33,553 bases of DNA from Clostridiales bacterium UBA6468. GTDB taxonomy: Bacteria; Bacillota; Clostridia; Oscillospirales; Oscillospiraceae. Of the stretch, positions 30,928 to 33,553 are shown one piece after another; within the stretch, counting starts at the first letter, position 1; every line of letters begins with the position of its first letter. A program made the position numbers and the translations under genes. The notes beneath the pieces were generated by a model. It searched no databases. It was not told where the DNA came from and saw only the letters and a list, made by a program, of their open reading frames with translations. The stretch is from NCBI GenBank assembly GCA_002436765.1, contig DJNI01000026.1, positions 1 through 33,553 on the forward strand. Direction: 5' to 3'.

Positions 30928-32721
30928 TTACTCAATCAGGCCGCTTTCCTTCAGCAGCAGCTCCACGTCCGTTCCTTTGACCTTCTTCATCACGGTGTGC
31001 AGCAGCTGCTTCTCCACGAAAGACAGTTTTATCTCGGTGAGGGGCTTCTTGTCGATGGCGTAGTAGCAGGCGCGCAGCAGCTCCCGGACGTCGTACTTGC
31101 TGCCCCATACCTCCGGCACGCCGCGGTCAACGTTCAGCAGGGTGTAGACGGACTCCATACCGGTACGCATGGAATACTCGGTGGTGAAGATGGTGTCCCG
31201 GGGGGTCTCGGCGAACTGACCGATGAAGGCGAAGTTCACGGCGCCGTCGGGCACGACCTTGGGGCGGTCGGATTCCTTCCGGGGCTGGAAGAAGGCGTTG
31301 ATATAGGGCATGAAGCAGGTGGTGGTGTTGCAGGCGTTGCGGGCCAGGTCGGCGATCCGATCCTCCGGCACGCCGATGTGGTACAGCCACTCCCGGCAGA
31401 CCTCTTCGCCGGTGCAGTCCCGCATGGCCTTCTTGACGTAGTTGCCTTCCTTGTTGGTGCTCAGGGCGTACAGCCATACCAGCACCATATTCTTGTCCTG
31501 AGACCGGAACTGGGGCTGACGGTTGATCGTCCAGGACAGATACCAGTTGTCGGTGCTGTCCTTGACGGTGACGATGCCGCCGGTGGTCACCTTGCCGGAG
31601 CGGGGGTCACGCTTGCAGACGTTCATAATATGCCGGATGATCTCCTCGTCGGAGGTGGCCACGGTGGCGCTCATCCAGTTGGTGGCGTCCACGTCGGAGC
31701 AGAAATTGTCCGGATTGCCGAACTCGCCGTGCTTTGCCTGGGCGGCAATGGCCTTCCACATATCCCAGGATTCCCCCGCGCCGTTCTTTACCTTGGACAG
31801 GTCGGGGGCATGGGTCTGGTCGCCGTAGCAGGAGGTGTCGGTGCAGCAGCCGTTGGTGATGAACACCAGATCGTCTTCAATGAGGTCGATGGTCTGCTCC
31901 TGACCGTCCTTCACATAGACGATCTGCTTTGCAACCTTCTTGTCGCCCTCGGTCTCGATGATGACGTTTTTGACGTCCATGCCGTACTCTATCTGTACAC
32001 CGTGGCTTTCCAGGTACTTGACCAGAGGCAGGATCATGCTCTCGTACTGGTTGTACTTGGTGAAGCGCAGGGCGCTGAAATCCGGCAGCCCGTCGATGTG
32101 ATGGACATAACGGCACAGGTATCGTTTCATTTCCAGAGCGCTGGACCAGCGCTGGAAGGCGAACATGGTCTGCCAGTAGAGCCAGAAGTTGGTGCCCCAG
32201 AAGGAATCGGGGAGAACGTCGGAGATCTTCTTGTCCTCCAGATCCTTTTCCGGGGTGATGAACAGCTTGGAGAGCGCCAGAGCAGACTCCTTGTCCAGCC
32301 TGAACTGCTTGTCGGTATGGGCGTCCTCGCCGCGATTCACCGTTGCGCGGCACAGAGAGTAGTTGGGGTCGTGCTTGTTGAGCCAATAATACTCGTCCAG
32401 AACGGAAACGCCCGGGGTCTCGATGGAGGGAACGTCCCGGAAGGTGTCCCACATGACCTCAAAATGATTGTCCATTTCCCGGCCGCCGCGCATATAGAAG
32501 CCCTTGGTGACGTCCCGGTAGCCGTCGCAGCTGCCGCCGGCCAGCTCCAGCTTTTCCAGCAGATGGATGCGCTCGCCCTTCATCTGGCCGTCTCGCACCA
32601 GATAGAAGGCGGCGGTCAGACCGGCAAGGCCGGTGCCGATGATATAAGCGGATTTGTTGTCTACGCCCTCCGGCTTCTCGGGACGGGCAAACGCTTCATA
32701 GTTTCCAGCAGAATAATACAT
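30928..32721 (-). CDS. ohyA: Oleate hydratase
   Basis: The 597-residue flavoprotein adds water to the cis-9 double bond of oleic and related fatty acids to give 10-hydroxy fatty acids. It has the FAD-binding motif IIGTGLAGLTAAFYLV (27-42), the family motif RGGREMDNHFEVMWD with catalytic Glu82, NKHDPN, and long conserved stretches such as LPLVKYLESHGV and FIGQFAETPRDTIFTTEYS. Length fits the family (about 590). In bacteria it detoxifies host or dietary unsaturated fatty acids and may be membrane-associated. It has its own promoter, lies downstream of a TetR-type regulator on the same strand, and is separated from it by a terminator. Confidence 0.97.
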   Translation of the reverse strand: MYYSAGNYEAFARPEKPEGVDNKSAYIIGTGLAGLTAAFYLVRDGQMKGERIHLLEKLELAGGSCDGYRDVTKGFYMRGGREMDNHFEVMWDTFRDVPSIETPGVSVLDEYYWLNKHDPNYSLCRATVNRGEDAHTDKQFRLDKESALALSKLFITPEKDLEDKKISDVLPDSFWGTNFWLYWQTMFAFQRWSSALEMKRYLCRYVHHIDGLPDFSALRFTKYNQYESMILPLVKYLESHGVQIEYGMDVKNVIIETEGDKKVAKQIVYVKDGQEQTIDLIEDDLVFITNGCCTDTSCYGDQTHAPDLSKVKNGAGESWDMWKAIAAQAKHGEFGNPDNFCSDVDATNWMSATVATSDEEIIRHIMNVCKRDPRSGKVTTGGIVTVKDSTDNWYLSWTINRQPQFRSQDKNMVLVWLYALSTNKEGNYVKKAMRDCTGEEVCREWLYHIGVPEDRIADLARNACNTTTCFMPYINAFFQPRKESDRPKVVPDGAVNFAFIGQFAETPRDTIFTTEYSMRTGMESVYTLLNVDRGVPEVWGSKYDVRELLRACYYAIDKKPLTEIKLSFVEKQLLHTVMKKVKGTDVELLLKESGLIE

Positions 32722-32766
32722 AATAGCAGCTCCTTTGTTGAATCGTTCATTTGCCTTTCGGTGACC

Positions 32767-32800
32767 TTATTGTATGTCCGGAACCCGATTTTTACAATAA
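32767..32800 (-). promoter_or_regulatory. Oleate hydratase promoter with an overlapping inverted repeat (possible TetR operator)
   Basis: On the minus strand TTGTAA (32792-32797), a 17-base spacer and TACAAT (32769-32774) form the promoter. TTATTGTA (32767-32774) and TACAATAA (32793-32800) are perfect inverted repeats that cover both boxes, with TCCGGA between. This is the layout expected for a repressor site, and a TetR-type gene lies next door. Confidence 0.55.
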
Positions 32801-32801
32801 A

Positions 32802-32846
32802 CAGAACTGCCTCCGTGATGAAATCTTCATCACGGAGGCAGTTCTG
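32802..32846 (-). terminator. Terminator of the TetR-type regulator gene
   Basis: Arms at 32802-32822 and 32826-32846 are perfectly complementary over 21 bases with an ATC loop. On the minus strand the stem is followed by TTTATTGT. It lies 12 bases after the regulator stop codon. Confidence 0.9.
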
Positions 32847-32858
32847 CCCAAAATTTTA

Positions 32859-33440
32859 TCAATCTGCCGGGTTTGATAAAGGTTTATCTACCCGGAACCG
32901 GTTCAGCGCGCAGGAAACGTCGTCCTGAATCACCAGAGCAAACCGGTTTACCAGGGCTTCCGGATCCTGCTTCATCTCGTCCTTGATCCAGTCCAGCATC
33001 AGCCCCACGAAGGCGTAGGAATAGACCTGGGCGATAAAGGCCTTGTCCTCGGCGCGGACGACCATTTCCGCCGACAGCTCGTTGATCACGCCCATCAGAA
33101 GATCGTCCGTCAGGGGCGTCAGGTACTTTTCCACCTGCTCCCGACTGACGCAGCGGTAGACGTTCATGATAAAGGGTCTGTTCTCCCGGACGGCGTCGAA
33201 GATACGGATAAAGCCCTGCTGCCAGGTCCCGTAGGTCTTATTGTCCGCCAGCGCCTTTCTGGCGTCCTCCAGGCACACCCACTCCACCAGATCGTAGATG
33301 TCCTTGAAATGGTAGTAGAAGGTCATGCGGTTGATGCCGCAGTCCTCGGTGATGTCGTTGATGGTGACTTTGTTCAGCGGCTTTTGCAGGAGCAGCTTTT
33401 TCAGGGAGCTTTCCAGCGCGTATTTGGTAAATTGAGGCAT
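32859..33440 (-). CDS. TetR/AcrR family transcriptional regulator
   Basis: The 193-residue protein has an N-terminal helix-turn-helix (about 8-52; LLQKPLNKVTINDITEDCGINRMTFYYHFKDIYDLVEW), the classic TetR DNA-binding pattern, and a helical ligand domain of the TetR_C_8 type (known from DhaS-like regulators) from about residue 75. It probably represses by binding a palindrome and releases on ligand. The neighbouring oleate hydratase gene and the inverted repeat in its promoter suggest a fatty acid or related ligand. The ATG at 33440 has GGAG upstream; longer in-frame starts would run into repeat sequence and are unlikely. Confidence 0.9.
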   Translation of the reverse strand: MPQFTKYALESSLKKLLLQKPLNKVTINDITEDCGINRMTFYYHFKDIYDLVEWVCLEDARKALADNKTYGTWQQGFIRIFDAVRENRPFIMNVYRCVSREQVEKYLTPLTDDLLMGVINELSAEMVVRAEDKAFIAQVYSYAFVGLMLDWIKDEMKQDPEALVNRFALVIQDDVSCALNRFRVDKPLSNPAD

Positions 33441-33474
33441 AACAGTCTCCTTTTCATGGGGGAAGGTTGTTATT

Positions 33475-33553
33475 TCTTGGGAAGCACTGAATAAATCATC
33501 TTCGGCTGCGAGCGGATCTTTTCCGCCCACTCTTTGGTATCAAAAACGGGAAA
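33475..33553. repeat. Inverted-repeat element, copy 2 (cut by window end)
   Basis: TCTTGGGAAGCACTGAATAAATC (23 bases at 33475-33497) matches 15555-15577 with one mismatch. The following bases, ATCTTCGGCTGCGAGCGGATCTTTT (33498-33522), match the inner part of copy 1 when that copy is read on the opposite strand. Copy 2 is therefore in the opposite orientation and its far end lies outside the window. It sits directly upstream of the TetR-type gene. Confidence 0.7.

Noticed and set aside
30997..32928. A 643-codon open frame antisense to oleate hydratase
   Set aside because: The minus-strand product has clear FAD and catalytic motifs; the antisense frame shows none.

Overview
The window looks like chromosomal DNA from a GC-rich gut-type member of Clostridia, most likely Oscillospiraceae or a near relative. 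Reasons: Gram-positive regulation (a T-box leader before thrS, a tandem glycine riboswitch, strong GGAGG ribosome binding sites, frequent TTG/ATGA starts), typical clostridial families (Asp23/YloU, FakA-like kinase, YabE-like G5/3D protein, DUF5685, oleate hydratase, M42 peptidase), and no outer-membrane genes. No rRNA, tRNA, CRISPR array, transposase or phage structural gene was seen.

Layout: (1) 1-3632, minus strand: a three-gene surface-protein operon (coiled-coil protein, type I signal peptidase, and a large VWA protein cut by the left edge that carries 15 His/Cys-rich repeats). (2) 3986-7595, plus: gpmI, an Asp23/Gls24 protein and a FakA/DAK2 kinase. (3) 7662-10056, plus: YihY/BrkB membrane protein, DUF5685 protein and a J-domain protein. 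(4) 10206-12408: minus-strand PspC protein, a CAT-like acyltransferase, and an AT-richer orphan gene with one EF-hand loop. (5) 12468-15570, plus: cytosolic GH3 glycosidase and a flavodoxin-domain protein that sits between two related repeat elements. (6) 15697-18390, minus: HAD phosphatase, rsmA and a secreted G5/3D protein. (7) 18827-23603, plus: T-box-controlled thrS (without TGS domain), a class I glutamine amidotransferase-like hydrolase, a YdcF-like membrane protein and an M42 aminopeptidase.

(8) 23679-28726, plus: the most interesting part, a self-contained three-gene operon with its own promoter, encoding a TerB-N/TerB-C protein, a BrxD-like P-loop ATPase and an Lhr/BrxHI-like superfamily 2 helicase. 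BrxD and BrxHI are known parts of some BREX phage-defence loci, but the methyltransferase, PglZ and kinase genes of BREX are absent here. The genes are packed tightly (4-base overlap, then an 11-base gap). The first gene seems to start at an ACG codon. A compact DNA-processing or phage-defence module is the best inference; the sequence alone does not prove it.

(9) 28777-30611, plus: glycine riboswitch and an AGCS amino acid:cation symporter. (10) 30572-33553, minus: a small basic protein overlapping the symporter's 3' end, oleate hydratase, a TetR-type regulator with a possible operator in the oleate hydratase promoter, and a truncated copy of the repeat family found near 15.6 kb.
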